The notes: generated by a model not told the origin, from the sequence alone. Shown: positions 33,780-42,650, counted from the first letter of the stretch. The stretch is 64,000 nucleotides of DNA from Mobiluncus sp963511525 (GCF_963511525.1 NZ_CAUPIY010000008.1:1-64000); one strand, 5' to 3'. Numbers and translations: made by a program.

Positions 33780-34694
33780 CTACATATCCAGGGCCAGATC
33801 GAGAATCGGCGCGCTGTGCGTGAGGGCTCCCACGGAGATGTAGTCCACTCCGCTGGCGGCCGTCGCCGCCGCGTCGCGCAGCGTCAAACCCCCGCTGGCC
33901 TCAGTTTTCACTCCACGCGGGGCAGCGATTGCCACCGCTTTAGCCATGGTTTCCGGGCTCATATTGTCCAGCAGAATCAGCCCTACCCCGAGATTCGTCG
34001 CCTCTGTGACCTGTTCCAAAGTGTCGCATTCAACTTCCAGGGGAATCTGGGGGGCATGAGCCCGCACCGCCTGCACCGCGGCCGCCAACGAACCGGCTGC
34101 GGCAATGTGGTTGTCTTTAATGAGCGCTGCGTCCCCCAGCCCCATTCGGTGATTTTCCCCACCACCGCAACGTACCGCGTACTTTTGCAGCACGCGCATA
34201 CCGGGAATCGTTTTGCGCGTGTCCCGCACCCGAGCTTTTGTACCTGTCGTTTCACTTTGACCGGGGGCAGCGGTAATAGCATCCACGTAAGCCGCCACCG
34301 CAGTCGCCACGCCGCTGAGCTGACTGGCCAGGTTCAACAGGGTCCTCTCGGCGGTCAGCATAGTCCTGGCACCAGCAGTTATCTCTAAAATGACATCGCC
34401 CGGCTCGACCCGTGCCCCGTCCTGGCGGCGCATCGTGACCCGCGGTGTGGGGGCACCGGTCTGGTGCGCTAGCACGAAAGGCACCGCGGCGGCGATAGGA
34501 ACCCCCGCCAGACATCCCGGCTCGCGAGCTACCATCCGGGCTTGTACAGTGAGGGAGTCATCAAAAATGGCATCCGTGGTGACGTCCGGCCCATAAGCCA
34601 AGTCTTCGTCCAAAGTCGCTTCAATAAAGTCCGTGACCTGGCGCGAATCCAACTTCGCTGCCGCTAAAGCGCTGGTGATTTCTGGTGGTAACAT
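33780..34694 (-). CDS. nadC: Nicotinate-nucleotide pyrophosphorylase (carboxylating)
   Basis: 304 aa. It converts quinolinate and PRPP to nicotinate mononucleotide. Key blocks: RTMLTAERTLLNLASQLSGVAT, ARVRDTRKTIPGMRVLQKYAV, GGGENHRMGLGDAALIKDNH and SGGLTLRDAAATAASGVDYIS. AAAGGAGAG precedes the ATG. Third gene of the leftward nadA-nadB-nadC unit, 42 bases after nadB. Confidence 0.95.
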   Translation of the reverse strand: MLPPEITSALAAAKLDSRQVTDFIEATLDEDLAYGPDVTTDAIFDDSLTVQARMVAREPGCLAGVPIAAAVPFVLAHQTGAPTPRVTMRRQDGARVEPGDVILEITAGARTMLTAERTLLNLASQLSGVATAVAAYVDAITAAPGQSETTGTKARVRDTRKTIPGMRVLQKYAVRCGGGENHRMGLGDAALIKDNHIAAAGSLAAAVQAVRAHAPQIPLEVECDTLEQVTEATNLGVGLILLDNMSPETMAKAVAIAAPRGVKTEASGGLTLRDAAATAASGVDYISVGALTHSAPILDLALDM

Positions 34695-34736
34695 CGTTTT
34701 CTCTCTCCTTTATCGCGTCTGACTCGCGCCATGAGT

Positions 34737-36329
34737 TCAGACCGGGGTCTCGCTGACTTCCAGGGAGGTCCCGTCTGAGCCCAGCTGAACCTCCAGATGC
34801 TTGCGCCACTCCTCGCGACGGTGCGGGAAATCCGTTCGCCGGTGGGTACCGCGGGATTCTTCTCTGGCCAAGGCCGGTGCCACCAGGGCTCGGGCTACCA
34901 GCGTGGCGTGGGGGGACAGATTCTCCAGTTCACGCTGAGCCCGCTGCAGGCCGGCGCGATCGCGCAGCACATAGACATCGCGGCTCATGATTTCCTGGAT
35001 TTTTTCCAGTACCGTCGGCTCCATGACCACCGGCTGAGGAATCGCTGCCGGTTTCGCCACCGGGCGCCGACGCAGCTGTGGCAGGTCCACTTCCGCCAAT
35101 TGCTGGGCAACTAAACTGCCCATGACCAGGGCTTCCGTCAGGGAGTTGGAAGCCAGGCGGTTCGCGCCCTGTACCCCGGTACACGCTACTTCCCCAATGG
35201 CATAGAGCCCCGCCACGTTCGTCTGACCGCTCATGGTGGCCGCGATTCCGCCGCAATAGTAGTGGGCTCCGGGGCGAACCGGAATGGGCTCGGTGATGGG
35301 GTCTACCCCCCGGCTGGAAACCAGCTCATAGATGGTGGGGAACATTTCTTTCCATTTCTGTGCCCCAAAACTGGTGGCATCCAGATAGAGATGATCCAAA
35401 CCGTGAGCCACCATATATTCCTGTTCCGCGGCCGAAACCACGTCACGCGGCGCCAGGTCCTCTTGTGGGTGAACCCCATGCATGACCCGGTTGCCCTGCC
35501 CGTCAACCAGGAAAGCGCCTTCCCCGCGTACCGCTTCGGACACAAGCACCCCCCGGTCGCCCTTAACTTTAACGGGCGGTACAAAAATAGTGGGGTGGAA
35601 CTGCATGAATTCGAGGTCGCGGCCGATGGCTCCGGCGCGCAGGGCTGCTGCCAAACCGGCTCCGTTGACGACCGCCGGGTTCGTGGTCGCGTTCCACAGC
35701 TGGCCGATTCCGCCGGTAGCGAGGATGACCGCAAAAGCGGAAACGACCCCGAATCCACGCCGGGAATCCCTTACCGTGGCACCGCAGGCGCGGCCGTCTC
35801 TATCGACCAGGACATCGCACAACTCGCAGTCTTCCAGGACTTTCAGTTCACCTTGCCCGCCGGTGTTCCAGGTCGCTCCGTCCATGGCGGCAACATTTTT
35901 CGCCAGCGTAATCTCGATTTCGTGACCCGAAGCGTCCCCGTTGGAGTGCAGGATGCGCCGCGCGGAATGCCCCCCTTCCAGGTGCAGGTCAATTTCCCCG
36001 GCTGCGTTGCGGTCGAAGCGCGCTCCAATACTCATCATCCACTGCAGGGCTCGCGGGGCTTCCTGAACCAGAGTGCGTACTGCCGTCTGGCTGCACAAGC
36101 CCGCTCCCGCCACAATGGTGTCTTCGTAGTGGGCTTCGGGAGTGTCTTGCCGATCCCAAACCGCAGCCAACCCCCCTTGTGCCCAGTCGGTAGAGCTGGC
36201 GGTCAGGTCACTTTTCGTCACCAGTACGCAATCGACCCCGGCAAAAACCAGGTTGATTACAGCACTCAAGCCCGCCGCCCCGGATCCGACTACCAGGACC
36301 GGGGTCGTCATTGTCCAGTTGACATCCAT
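34737..36329 (-). CDS. nadB: L-aspartate oxidase
   Basis: 530 aa. FAD flavoprotein making iminoaspartate for NAD synthesis. FAD motif VLVVGSGAAGLSAVINL, substrate block LEGGHSARRILHSNGDASGHEI, GIAATMSGQTNVAGLYAIGE and the C-terminal helical REESRGTHRRTDFP. The first ATG has no clear ribosome site; MTTPVL six codons later is an alternative start. It begins 18 bases after the nadA stop. Confidence 0.95.
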   Translation of the reverse strand: MDVNWTMTTPVLVVGSGAAGLSAVINLVFAGVDCVLVTKSDLTASSTDWAQGGLAAVWDRQDTPEAHYEDTIVAGAGLCSQTAVRTLVQEAPRALQWMMSIGARFDRNAAGEIDLHLEGGHSARRILHSNGDASGHEIEITLAKNVAAMDGATWNTGGQGELKVLEDCELCDVLVDRDGRACGATVRDSRRGFGVVSAFAVILATGGIGQLWNATTNPAVVNGAGLAAALRAGAIGRDLEFMQFHPTIFVPPVKVKGDRGVLVSEAVRGEGAFLVDGQGNRVMHGVHPQEDLAPRDVVSAAEQEYMVAHGLDHLYLDATSFGAQKWKEMFPTIYELVSSRGVDPITEPIPVRPGAHYYCGGIAATMSGQTNVAGLYAIGEVACTGVQGANRLASNSLTEALVMGSLVAQQLAEVDLPQLRRRPVAKPAAIPQPVVMEPTVLEKIQEIMSRDVYVLRDRAGLQRAQRELENLSPHATLVARALVAPALAREESRGTHRRTDFPHRREEWRKHLEVQLGSDGTSLEVSETPV

Positions 36330-36347
36330 GGGAGTGTGTTCGGGCGT

Positions 36348-37337
36348 CTAGTGCTGCTGGGGCGAGGCGGTTTTGCCGATGGCAATCATGCGCTGCACAC
36401 TGGCTCGGGCACGCGCGGCGATATCTTCGTCCACAAAGACTTCGTCGCGACCGCTTTCCAAACAGCTGACCAAGTTTTCCAAAGTGGTTTGGTTCATGTA
36501 CGGGCAGGCCGCCTGGGGCATGACCGGTTCAAAAGTGACCTCTGGATTGGCTTTGCGCAGCGGGTGAAGCATCCCCACCTCGGTGGCGACCAGCACTCGC
36601 GAACCTTTCGGGGCTTTTTTCGCCTCCGAGAGCATTCCGCCAGTGGAAAGCACCTTGACCTTCTCCGGGCTGAGTTTGCCGGCCTCAATGAGATCCACGG
36701 CTGCCTGAGTGCCGCCGCATTCGGGGTGAATATACACATCCGCATCCCCCGCGGCAAGGATTCCTTGCATCAAAATGTCGGGGGTCATCGCGGCGTGAAC
36801 ATGGCAGGCCCCATCCCAGGTCACCAGGTTTTTCCGACCGGTCACGCGTCGCACGTGCGCTCCCAGGTTGCGGTCGGGGCAAAACAGAATCTCGGTTTGA
36901 GCCGGAATCGAGTTCACCACGTCAATAGCGTTGGCCGAAGTGCAGCACACATCGGTTTCCGCTTTCACCGCGGCGGTGGTGTTCACGTAACTGACCACGA
37001 CCGCACCGGGATGTGCGGCTTTCCACTCCCGCAGCTGTTCGGCAGTGATGCAATCCGCCAGCGAACATCCCGCGGTGGCGTCAGGAATCAACACCCGCTT
37101 TTGCGGGGAGAGGATTTTGGCGGTTTCCGCCATGAAGTGTACGCCGGCAAACACGATGGTGCTCTGCGGGGCTTCGGCCGCTAAACGGGACAGAGCCAGG
37201 GAGTCCCCGGTGAAATCCGCCACGTCTTGAACTTCGCCGGATTGGTAGTTATGAGCCAGAATCACGGCGTCTTTTTCCTGGGCCAGCTGGCGGATACGTT
37301 TTTGGAGGTCTTGAGTTTCTGTGGCGCTTCGAGTCAT
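36348..37337 (-). CDS. nadA: Quinolinate synthase
   Basis: 329 aa. It condenses iminoaspartate and dihydroxyacetone phosphate to quinolinate using a [4Fe-4S] cluster. Cluster cysteines are expected in DVCCTSANAIDVV, HPECGGTQAAVDL and QAACPYMNQTTLENL. HNYQSGEVQDVADFTGDSL is the typical first block. The ATG at 37337 follows GGAAGGAAAG and fits the family; a reading from 37460 would add 41 unrelated residues. It leads the nad operon and has a palindrome at its promoter. Confidence 0.95.
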   Translation of the reverse strand: MTRSATETQDLQKRIRQLAQEKDAVILAHNYQSGEVQDVADFTGDSLALSRLAAEAPQSTIVFAGVHFMAETAKILSPQKRVLIPDATAGCSLADCITAEQLREWKAAHPGAVVVSYVNTTAAVKAETDVCCTSANAIDVVNSIPAQTEILFCPDRNLGAHVRRVTGRKNLVTWDGACHVHAAMTPDILMQGILAAGDADVYIHPECGGTQAAVDLIEAGKLSPEKVKVLSTGGMLSEAKKAPKGSRVLVATEVGMLHPLRKANPEVTFEPVMPQAACPYMNQTTLENLVSCLESGRDEVFVDEDIAARARASVQRMIAIGKTASPQQH

Positions 37338-37428
37338 GATGCTAGCTTTCCTTCCTGAAGTTTCCCGGACGGCTTGCCTGACACAGCCCGCGAAGATTCG
37401 AGTCACTTTCGTAATAACATTGCTTCCG

Positions 37429-37447
37429 ATTATAGAACCCTTTATAA
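37429..37447 (-). promoter_or_regulatory. Palindrome over the -10 of the nadA promoter
   Basis: TTATAGAACCCTTTATAA (37430-37447) has inverted arms TTATA/TATAA. Read leftward it contains TATAAT (37429-37434), a consensus -10 about 90 bases before nadA. A dimeric regulator bound here would block the promoter. The regulator is not identified. Confidence 0.5.
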
Positions 37448-37526
37448 CCGGCTTTTTCACCAGGGCGGGTGAAGGGAATGGACTGGCTTTGTCGCGCAGG
37501 CAAATTTATGGGAAAATTGGACAACC

Positions 37527-37602
37527 GCCACTTTAGCTCAGTTGGTAGAGCACCCGCCTTGTAAGCGGACGGTCAACAGTTCGAGTCTGTTAAGTGGCTC
37601 CA
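37527..37602 (+). tRNA. tRNA-Thr (anticodon TGT)
   Basis: 76 nt with encoded CCA. Acceptor GCCACTT / AAGTGGC, D-arm GCTCAGTTGGTAGAGC, anticodon loop CTTGTAA with TGT at 37560-37562, and T-arm AACAGTTCGAGTCTGTT. The first anticodon-stem pair is a C-A mismatch; the other four pair. Confidence 0.95.
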
Positions 37603-37638
37603 TTCTGCCGGTTTGCCCGGATAACTCTCAGTAACGCC

Positions 37639-39234
37639 TCAGACCAAGATAAAAGCCGCCGCCGCGAGCCCTAGCAGCAACATCCCCAGGATGAGACGGC
37701 GCACCGGGGTGGGCAAAACCGCCCGCAGCACTCGCCGGGCGCCAATCCGCAGCGGAGCGCTGAGCGGAATCCACCACGCCACCAGCAACGCCGCCCCGGA
37801 CAGGGCTTGGGCGATATAAACCCTTTTTGGAACGATTGTTCCAAAAAGGGTAACCGTGTCGGGCAGTTCGGTGGGCAGCATAACCCTGTTACCGCCCAGG
37901 ATTTCTCCCGCCAGAAACAGCGCGGCTGCCACGATGACGGCGGCTGGCAGGGTGCTGGCCAGGCCTTTGATGAACGCTGCGGGTAAGGAAAGAATTTTTC
38001 GGGTGGAACGCCAATGCCAGCCCGCCACTGCCGCCACCCAAAAGCCGAACACCGCGATGATTCCCGATACTGCCGGTTGCCACGGAACCCACGCTGCCCA
38101 GGCTAGTGCGCCTGCCAGTCCTAGGAAAGGCAGCGCACCCGGGGCGGTCTTGGCGCCAGTTTCGAGCTCCGCGCCGCCGGCAGAGGAATCTGGCTCGACA
38201 GCCATTTGGGAATCCGGCAAATCGGTGTCCCCCCAGGTGTCTGCCACACCACCAGTTTCCTCCGCGGACCATCCCGGAGCGGATTTCATCCCGGCGGAGG
38301 GGTTCTCCACCTCCACCGGATTGTACCGACCATTCAACTCTTGGGGCATGAGTGCGGTGTATCCCGCTTCGTTCGAGCCTCCCGGGGTCAGAAGGGTGGT
38401 CGCGGCGGTTTCCTCGTCGGCCGCACCAGACCGGACGGCCTGGAGCAGTTCGGCAAAATCCGCACTTCGCTGAGCCTGGGGAGCCAAAGCCCGACGAAAA
38501 ACCTCAGCCAAGGGCGCCTCCAGACCGGCCACATCCGGATTCCCGGCCAGCACCCTCGAGACAATCACGGTTGGCGAGCCGGTTCCGAAGGGGGGCCGTC
38601 CGGTCAGGACAAACAACAGCAGCGCGGCTAAAGCCCACCAGTCGTCAGCGAAATCCGCTTTCTGACCCTCGATGACCTCAGGTGAGATAAATCCTGGAGT
38701 TCCCACCACCAAGCCGGTTCGCGTCAGACCGCTGGTGTTTTCCAATACGGAAGAAATCCCAAAGTCGATCAAAACTGGACCATTCGGTCCAAGAATTACG
38801 TTGGCGGGTTTGATGTCACGGTGGCAGATCCCGGACTCATGCACTTCTCTCAGGGTAGCGGCCAACAGAACCCCCAGTTCCAAAGCATCCTCGCGCTGCC
38901 AAGCGCCGGAAACCCGCACATCCTCAGCCAAGGTTGGACCGGGGATATATTCCGTAACGATAAAGGCATCGACCCCGTCGACTTCCAAGTCCATCACGGC
39001 CGCGACCCCGGGAACATGGACCCGTTGCAGAGCCAACGCCTCCGAGCGCAGACGCTCGCGGGCATCCCCATCACGCTGCCCCAGGTCAGCGTCAGGAGCC
39101 AACAGTTTAAACGCGACCGGATTACCCCCACCGTCATGAGCCAGATAGACGGTAGCAGAGGCACCCGTTCCGAGCCGGCGCTCCAAAACGTACCCGCCTA
39201 TTTCGGCACCCAATAACTCGGCGTTTGCGCTCAT
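37639..39234 (-). CDS. Membrane Ser/Thr protein kinase
   Basis: 531 aa. N-terminal kinase domain (~12-265): Gly-loop LGTGASATVYLA, Lys in VAFKLLAP, catalytic ICHRDIKPANVIL and IDFGISSV, then GTPGFISPEV. A Ser/Thr/Glu-rich linker (~270-370) leads to about five hydrophobic helices ending at the very C-terminus. No PASTA repeats, so it is not PknB-like. TATACT lies eight bases before the ATG, so the message may be near-leaderless. A 32-base perfect hairpin lies within its membrane-coding part. Confidence 0.9.
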   Translation of the reverse strand: MSANAELLGAEIGGYVLERRLGTGASATVYLAHDGGGNPVAFKLLAPDADLGQRDGDARERLRSEALALQRVHVPGVAAVMDLEVDGVDAFIVTEYIPGPTLAEDVRVSGAWQREDALELGVLLAATLREVHESGICHRDIKPANVILGPNGPVLIDFGISSVLENTSGLTRTGLVVGTPGFISPEVIEGQKADFADDWWALAALLLFVLTGRPPFGTGSPTVIVSRVLAGNPDVAGLEAPLAEVFRRALAPQAQRSADFAELLQAVRSGAADEETAATTLLTPGGSNEAGYTALMPQELNGRYNPVEVENPSAGMKSAPGWSAEETGGVADTWGDTDLPDSQMAVEPDSSAGGAELETGAKTAPGALPFLGLAGALAWAAWVPWQPAVSGIIAVFGFWVAAVAGWHWRSTRKILSLPAAFIKGLASTLPAAVIVAAALFLAGEILGGNRVMLPTELPDTVTLFGTIVPKRVYIAQALSGAALLVAWWIPLSAPLRIGARRVLRAVLPTPVRRLILGMLLLGLAAAAFILV

Positions 39235-39468
39235 GTTAAACGAGTATAGCCAAACCCGGCTTAGCCTCACTGGTGCGAAATACCGGGGAGAGACCAGCCC
39301 GCTCTCAATCTGTCAGCCCCGCCCACCCACTCTTGGGCAGGAAAACCTGCAATGAACGCACAAATCTGGAATAATAGACGGGTCGGCACCGTTGCCGACA
39401 AATTTCATATCCAACCTTTTACAACGGACCGTCCGGCGCGTACCTGCCGGTGAAGGGATTAAATTATT

Positions 39469-40587
39469 ATGGCAACTGTCACTTTCGACAAAGCAACACG
39501 TATCTATCCGGGCAACACCACCCCATCGGTGGACGAGCTCAACTTGGAAATTGCCGACGGCGAATTCCTGGTTTTGGTCGGCCCCTCCGGCTGCGGCAAA
39601 TCCACCTCGCTGCGGATGCTGGCAGGTTTGGAGGAAGTCAACTCCGGGCGCATTCTGATTGGCGACAAAGACGTCACGGACGTGCAGCCCAAAGATCGCG
39701 ATATCGCGATGGTGTTCCAAAACTACGCTCTGTACCCACATATGACGGTGCGGGACAATATGGGTTTTGCTCTGAAAATCGCGGGCACTCCGAAAGACGA
39801 AATTGCTAAGCGCGTCGAGGAGGCCGCCAAGGTTTTGGACTTGACCGAATACCTGGATCGCAAGCCAAAGGCTCTGTCGGGCGGGCAGCGCCAGCGCGTC
39901 GCGATGGGTCGAGCTATCGTGCGTAAACCCCAAGTGTTCCTGATGGACGAACCGCTGTCGAACTTGGACGCGAAACTGCGTGTGCAAACCCGCACCCAGA
40001 TCGCCTCCCTGCAGCGCAAACTGGGGGTCACCACCCTGTATGTAACCCACGACCAGACCGAAGCCCTGACGATGGGCGACCGGATTGCTGTGTTAAAGGA
40101 CGGCATTTTGCAACAGGTCGGGTCTCCGGACGAGCTCTATCAGCACCCCGAAAATGACTTCGTGGCTGGCTTCATCGGCTCTCCCTCCATGAACTTGCGC
40201 AAGTTTAAGGTAGAAGGCGACAAGGCCGTTCTCTACGGAGCCTCCCTGCCGATTTCTGCGGAGCAGCGCGATGCCTTGACTGAGGCTGACGGCGGCGAAG
40301 TCACGATTGGGTTCCGGCCTGAGGATTTGGAGATCACCACCGATACAGGCGATGGCGTGATGCCGATTGTGGTGGACATCATCGAAGAACTCGGTTCGGA
40401 CGGCTACGTGTACGGCCACCTCGATGGTGCGGAACAAGGGACTTCTGGTTCAGTCACGGAAGATCACTTGGTGGTGCGGGTACCTCCGCGTACTGCCCCG
40501 AAACCGGGCAGTGTCATGAATGTGCGGATTACCCCGGGTCACCAGCATGTCTTTAGTGCCGCAACCGGCAAGCGCCTGCCCGACTAA
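39469..40587 (+). CDS. Sugar ABC transporter ATP-binding protein (MsmK/UgpC type)
   Basis: 372 aa. Walker A GPSGCGKST (~38-46), Q-loop MVFQNYALYPHMTV, signature LSGGQRQR, Walker B VFLMDEPLSNLD and H-loop VTHDQTEALTMG, followed by a TOBE-type regulatory domain (~235-372). Family members energise CUT1 sugar importers, and one ATPase commonly serves several. No permease or binding protein is adjacent, which fits a shared ATPase. It starts with ATG after GAAGGGA, at a somewhat long spacing. Confidence 0.93.
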   Translation: MATVTFDKATRIYPGNTTPSVDELNLEIADGEFLVLVGPSGCGKSTSLRMLAGLEEVNSGRILIGDKDVTDVQPKDRDIAMVFQNYALYPHMTVRDNMGFALKIAGTPKDEIAKRVEEAAKVLDLTEYLDRKPKALSGGQRQRVAMGRAIVRKPQVFLMDEPLSNLDAKLRVQTRTQIASLQRKLGVTTLYVTHDQTEALTMGDRIAVLKDGILQQVGSPDELYQHPENDFVAGFIGSPSMNLRKFKVEGDKAVLYGASLPISAEQRDALTEADGGEVTIGFRPEDLEITTDTGDGVMPIVVDIIEELGSDGYVYGHLDGAEQGTSGSVTEDHLVVRVPPRTAPKPGSVMNVRITPGHQHVFSAATGKRLPD

Positions 40588-40604
40588 GTCACCCGTCGGA
40601 CGGG

Positions 40605-40651
40605 TCGGTTACTGCACAAGGCCGGGTGGCTCGGTCACTGCACAAGGCCGG
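40605..40651 (+). repeat. Tandem near-exact 21-base repeat, period 26
   Basis: TCGGTTACTGCACAAGGCC (40605-40623, continuing GG) recurs at 40631-40651 with one change (T to C). Only two copies. Confidence 0.8.
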
Positions 40652-40683
40652 TGTGCGTCTCGGTGACTTACAACAACTAATCC

Positions 40684-40716
40684 GGGTGTCCCCCGCCCCT
40701 GTGGCGGGGGTCACCC
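40684..40716 (+). terminator. GC-rich hairpin downstream of the ABC ATPase gene
   Basis: GGGTG + CCCCCGCC pair with GGCGGGGG + CACCC across a single T-T mismatch, loop of five. A very stable stem without a T run; it may end or protect the ATPase transcript. Confidence 0.5.
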
Positions 40717-40837
40717 GTGTATTTGGGCGCCCTGTTCACGGGAAAATCCTCTTGATTCGGAAACTTCCAATGATTTACGCAACAGCCTGGAATGTTAAAA
40801 GTAGTTGCTGTTTATGTGTGAAACATGTAAATTTGAA

Positions 40838-40999
40838 GATAGTTCTGTTGGTGGTCGGCAATTTTCGATGTCACCCCATCACAACTGTGAAGCTATTTGA
40901 ATAAACCCCCTCAACTGGCAGGTAATCAACACCACCAAAACCCAACCACCTGCCGGTTGAAACTGGGCGATTCTGGAATCCAGAATCGCCCAGTTTTTT
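40838..40999 (+). ncRNA. Candidate structured small RNA
   Basis: TTGCTG (40805-40810), a 17-base spacer and TAAATT (40828-40833) form a good promoter predicting a start near 40839. The predicted ~160-nt transcript contains a 12-bp stem CAACTGGCAGGT (40912-40923) / ACCTGCCGGTTG (40948-40959, one G-U). Its 24-base loop is almost only A and C. It ends at the terminator 40961-40999. No open frame or ribosome site is evident. Seen: promoter, stems, terminator. Inferred: that it is transcribed. Confidence 0.4.
40961..40999 (+). terminator. Strong intrinsic terminator
   Basis: AACTGGGCGATTCTGGA (40961-40977) pairs perfectly with 40979-40995, followed by T to 40999. It lies 374 bases past the nearest rightward gene. 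It could also end the leftward RamB-like gene, but the T run favours the plus strand. Confidence 0.85.
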
Positions 41000-41073
41000 C
41001 TGAACCAACAGTCACCCACCGGCCGGCTACGGCCCCCGCCCAGAGCGCGAATTTGCCGGCGGCGTGTTTACCC

Positions 41074-42576
41074 TCAGTCGTTGGCGTGTTTATCCAAAAA
41101 TTCGTAAACCTCGCGATCATCTACACCGGGGAAAGTTCCCGGCGGAGTCGCCGCCAGCAAATGCGAGTGAACCTTGACGGATGGCCAGGCGTAACGCGCC
41201 CATCGGGCCTGCAAATCCGCGGAAGGCTCCCGGCAGCAAGTAATGGCGGGACAACTGGATTGGAAACGCCGCGAAGTGTCCCGGCCGCGAAAGAACTGGG
41301 CGTGTTCAAAGGGCGTGCCCACCGAAATGGAAAAATCCCCCGCCCGGTAGCGTTCCAGCTTGGACACCGACCAATAGGTGCCGCTGGGGGTATCGGTGTA
41401 TTGATAGTACGGGGCTGCCGGGTCGATTTGTTCAAACAGTTGCCGGGCGCCGAACTTGCGGCACGCCAACTGCCCTTCAATCGAACCGTCATTGTGCGTC
41501 GGGAAAACCACACCATCGTTGGCATAGGCCTTATAGATGGTGCCATCCGTACCAACCCGCAGAAAGTGCGCCGTAATGCCCAGGTGTCGAGTCACCAGAT
41601 TCGTGAACCGGTGGGCGGCGGTCTCGTAAGTGACGGCGACCCGGTCCGATAGGTCCAGAATGGATAAATCCCGGCGCCGCTTATCCTCCTTCAGCTGGGC
41701 GACAGTGGCAGTTTCCGGCATCAGCACGGCCGAAGCGAAATAGTTGGCCTCGACCCGTTGACGCAGGAACTCGTGATAGGACGTGGGCTTGGGATGGTTT
41801 AGCGCTTGGTCCCCCAGGGCGCGCAGAATCAGGTTGCGCTGGTCTCGATCGCGGGCTTCCAGAGAGTTCAGATAGATTCGCTGATGTTTCAAGTCGGTGA
41901 TGGAACGTGCCCCGCGCGGCAAGTCAGGCAGCTTGACTATGGAAAATCCCATGTAGTTAGCGATTTCTTCGACTCCGGATTGCAGCAGCGGCCCGCCGGT
42001 GAAACCGGTCGCGTCGGTGATTTCCGTGGCGAGTTGCTCAATGTCAGCCAGGTAGTTGTCTTTGTGATGCATTTCGATATGCAGCTGTTGGTTGGCTTTG
42101 CGGGCCGCCTCGGGGGAATCCAGGCTGATTGCCGTGATTTGCTGCAGTTTCCGATGGGTCGCTACCAGCGCTTTCAAGGCGTCGTGGGGTAACCGCGGGC
42201 CAATATGCACCTGGGGAATACCCAACTTGACCGCCTCCGCGCTGGTCTGACACTCGTTCAGCTCCAGTTCCAGAGCGGCTCTTTCGTTGGGCGGACTGGG
42301 CTGCATCAACGTTTCGACACTGACTCCCAGCGCCGCCGCGATGGCGGTTAACAGGCTCAGCCTCGGTTCGCGTTTGCCGTTCTCTATTTGGCTCAGAAGG
42401 GAGGTGGCGCGGTTGACCCGTTCCCCCAAGACGGTCAAAGTCATGCCTTGGCTGGTGCGAGCGTAGCGAATCCGGGCGCCCAAGGTCGCCAAATCGATAT
42501 CGTGATGGCGTTTACTCGCGTCCGCCGGCGGCAACGGGGCAGGAATTTCGCCGCGGACAGGCTTTTTAGTGGTCAT
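41074..42576 (-). CDS. ramB: RamB-like regulator of acetate/glyoxylate metabolism
   Basis: 500 aa. N-terminal Cro/XRE helix-turn-helix (~35-92, RYARTSQGMTLTVLGERVNR...LSQIENGKREP), a central IrrE/ImmA-like region with RVEANYFASAVLMPE, and a C-terminal short-chain-fatty-acyl-regulator domain with CRKFGARQLFEQ and a Cys-rich SSCPAITCC segment. This matches RamB of Corynebacterium and Mycobacterium, which controls aceA and aceB; both lie divergently next door. The ATG at 42576 follows AGAGGTG; a longer reading from 42687 would run through the operator region. The symbol is by homology and context. Confidence 0.85.
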   Translation of the reverse strand: MTTKKPVRGEIPAPLPPADASKRHHDIDLATLGARIRYARTSQGMTLTVLGERVNRATSLLSQIENGKREPRLSLLTAIAAALGVSVETLMQPSPPNERAALELELNECQTSAEAVKLGIPQVHIGPRLPHDALKALVATHRKLQQITAISLDSPEAARKANQQLHIEMHHKDNYLADIEQLATEITDATGFTGGPLLQSGVEEIANYMGFSIVKLPDLPRGARSITDLKHQRIYLNSLEARDRDQRNLILRALGDQALNHPKPTSYHEFLRQRVEANYFASAVLMPETATVAQLKEDKRRRDLSILDLSDRVAVTYETAAHRFTNLVTRHLGITAHFLRVGTDGTIYKAYANDGVVFPTHNDGSIEGQLACRKFGARQLFEQIDPAAPYYQYTDTPSGTYWSVSKLERYRAGDFSISVGTPFEHAQFFRGRDTSRRFQSSCPAITCCREPSADLQARWARYAWPSVKVHSHLLAATPPGTFPGVDDREVYEFLDKHAND

Positions 42577-42619
42577 CGTCGCACCTCTAAGTTCTTCCCC
42601 GTGAAGGGGACGCTCTTTC

Positions 42620-42650
42620 TCACTTAAGTGAAAGTTTAGGATTTTTTCAC
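42620..42650. promoter_or_regulatory. Operator-like repeats, ramB-proximal
   Basis: TCACTTAAGTGA (42620-42631) is a perfect 12-bp palindrome. Overlapping it, GTGAAA (42628-42633) and TTTCAC (42645-42650) form an inverted repeat with an 11-base spacer, placed where the ramB promoter should be. Confidence 0.5.

Larger units (their letters stand above)
40588..41073. other. 486-base gene-free stretch with hairpins, a tandem repeat and a candidate small RNA
   Basis: In order it holds: a short palindrome ACCCGTC/GACGGGT (40591-40605), a 21-base near-exact tandem repeat, a very GC-rich hairpin (40684-40716), a candidate promoter near 40805-40833 and structured sequence ending in a strong terminator at 40999. 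A 92-codon open frame at 40626-40904 has no recognisable protein character and is not called. Confidence 0.7.

Noticed and set aside
35262..37184. A 640-codon open frame on the plus strand opposite nadB and nadA
   Set aside because: It spans two convincing genes and their junction, with His/Gly/Arg-rich antisense composition; no domain is seen.
40626..40904. A 92-codon open frame in the gene-free stretch after the ABC ATPase
   Set aside because: It crosses the tandem repeat, a GC hairpin and a promoter-like site, lacks a ribosome site and resembles no protein.
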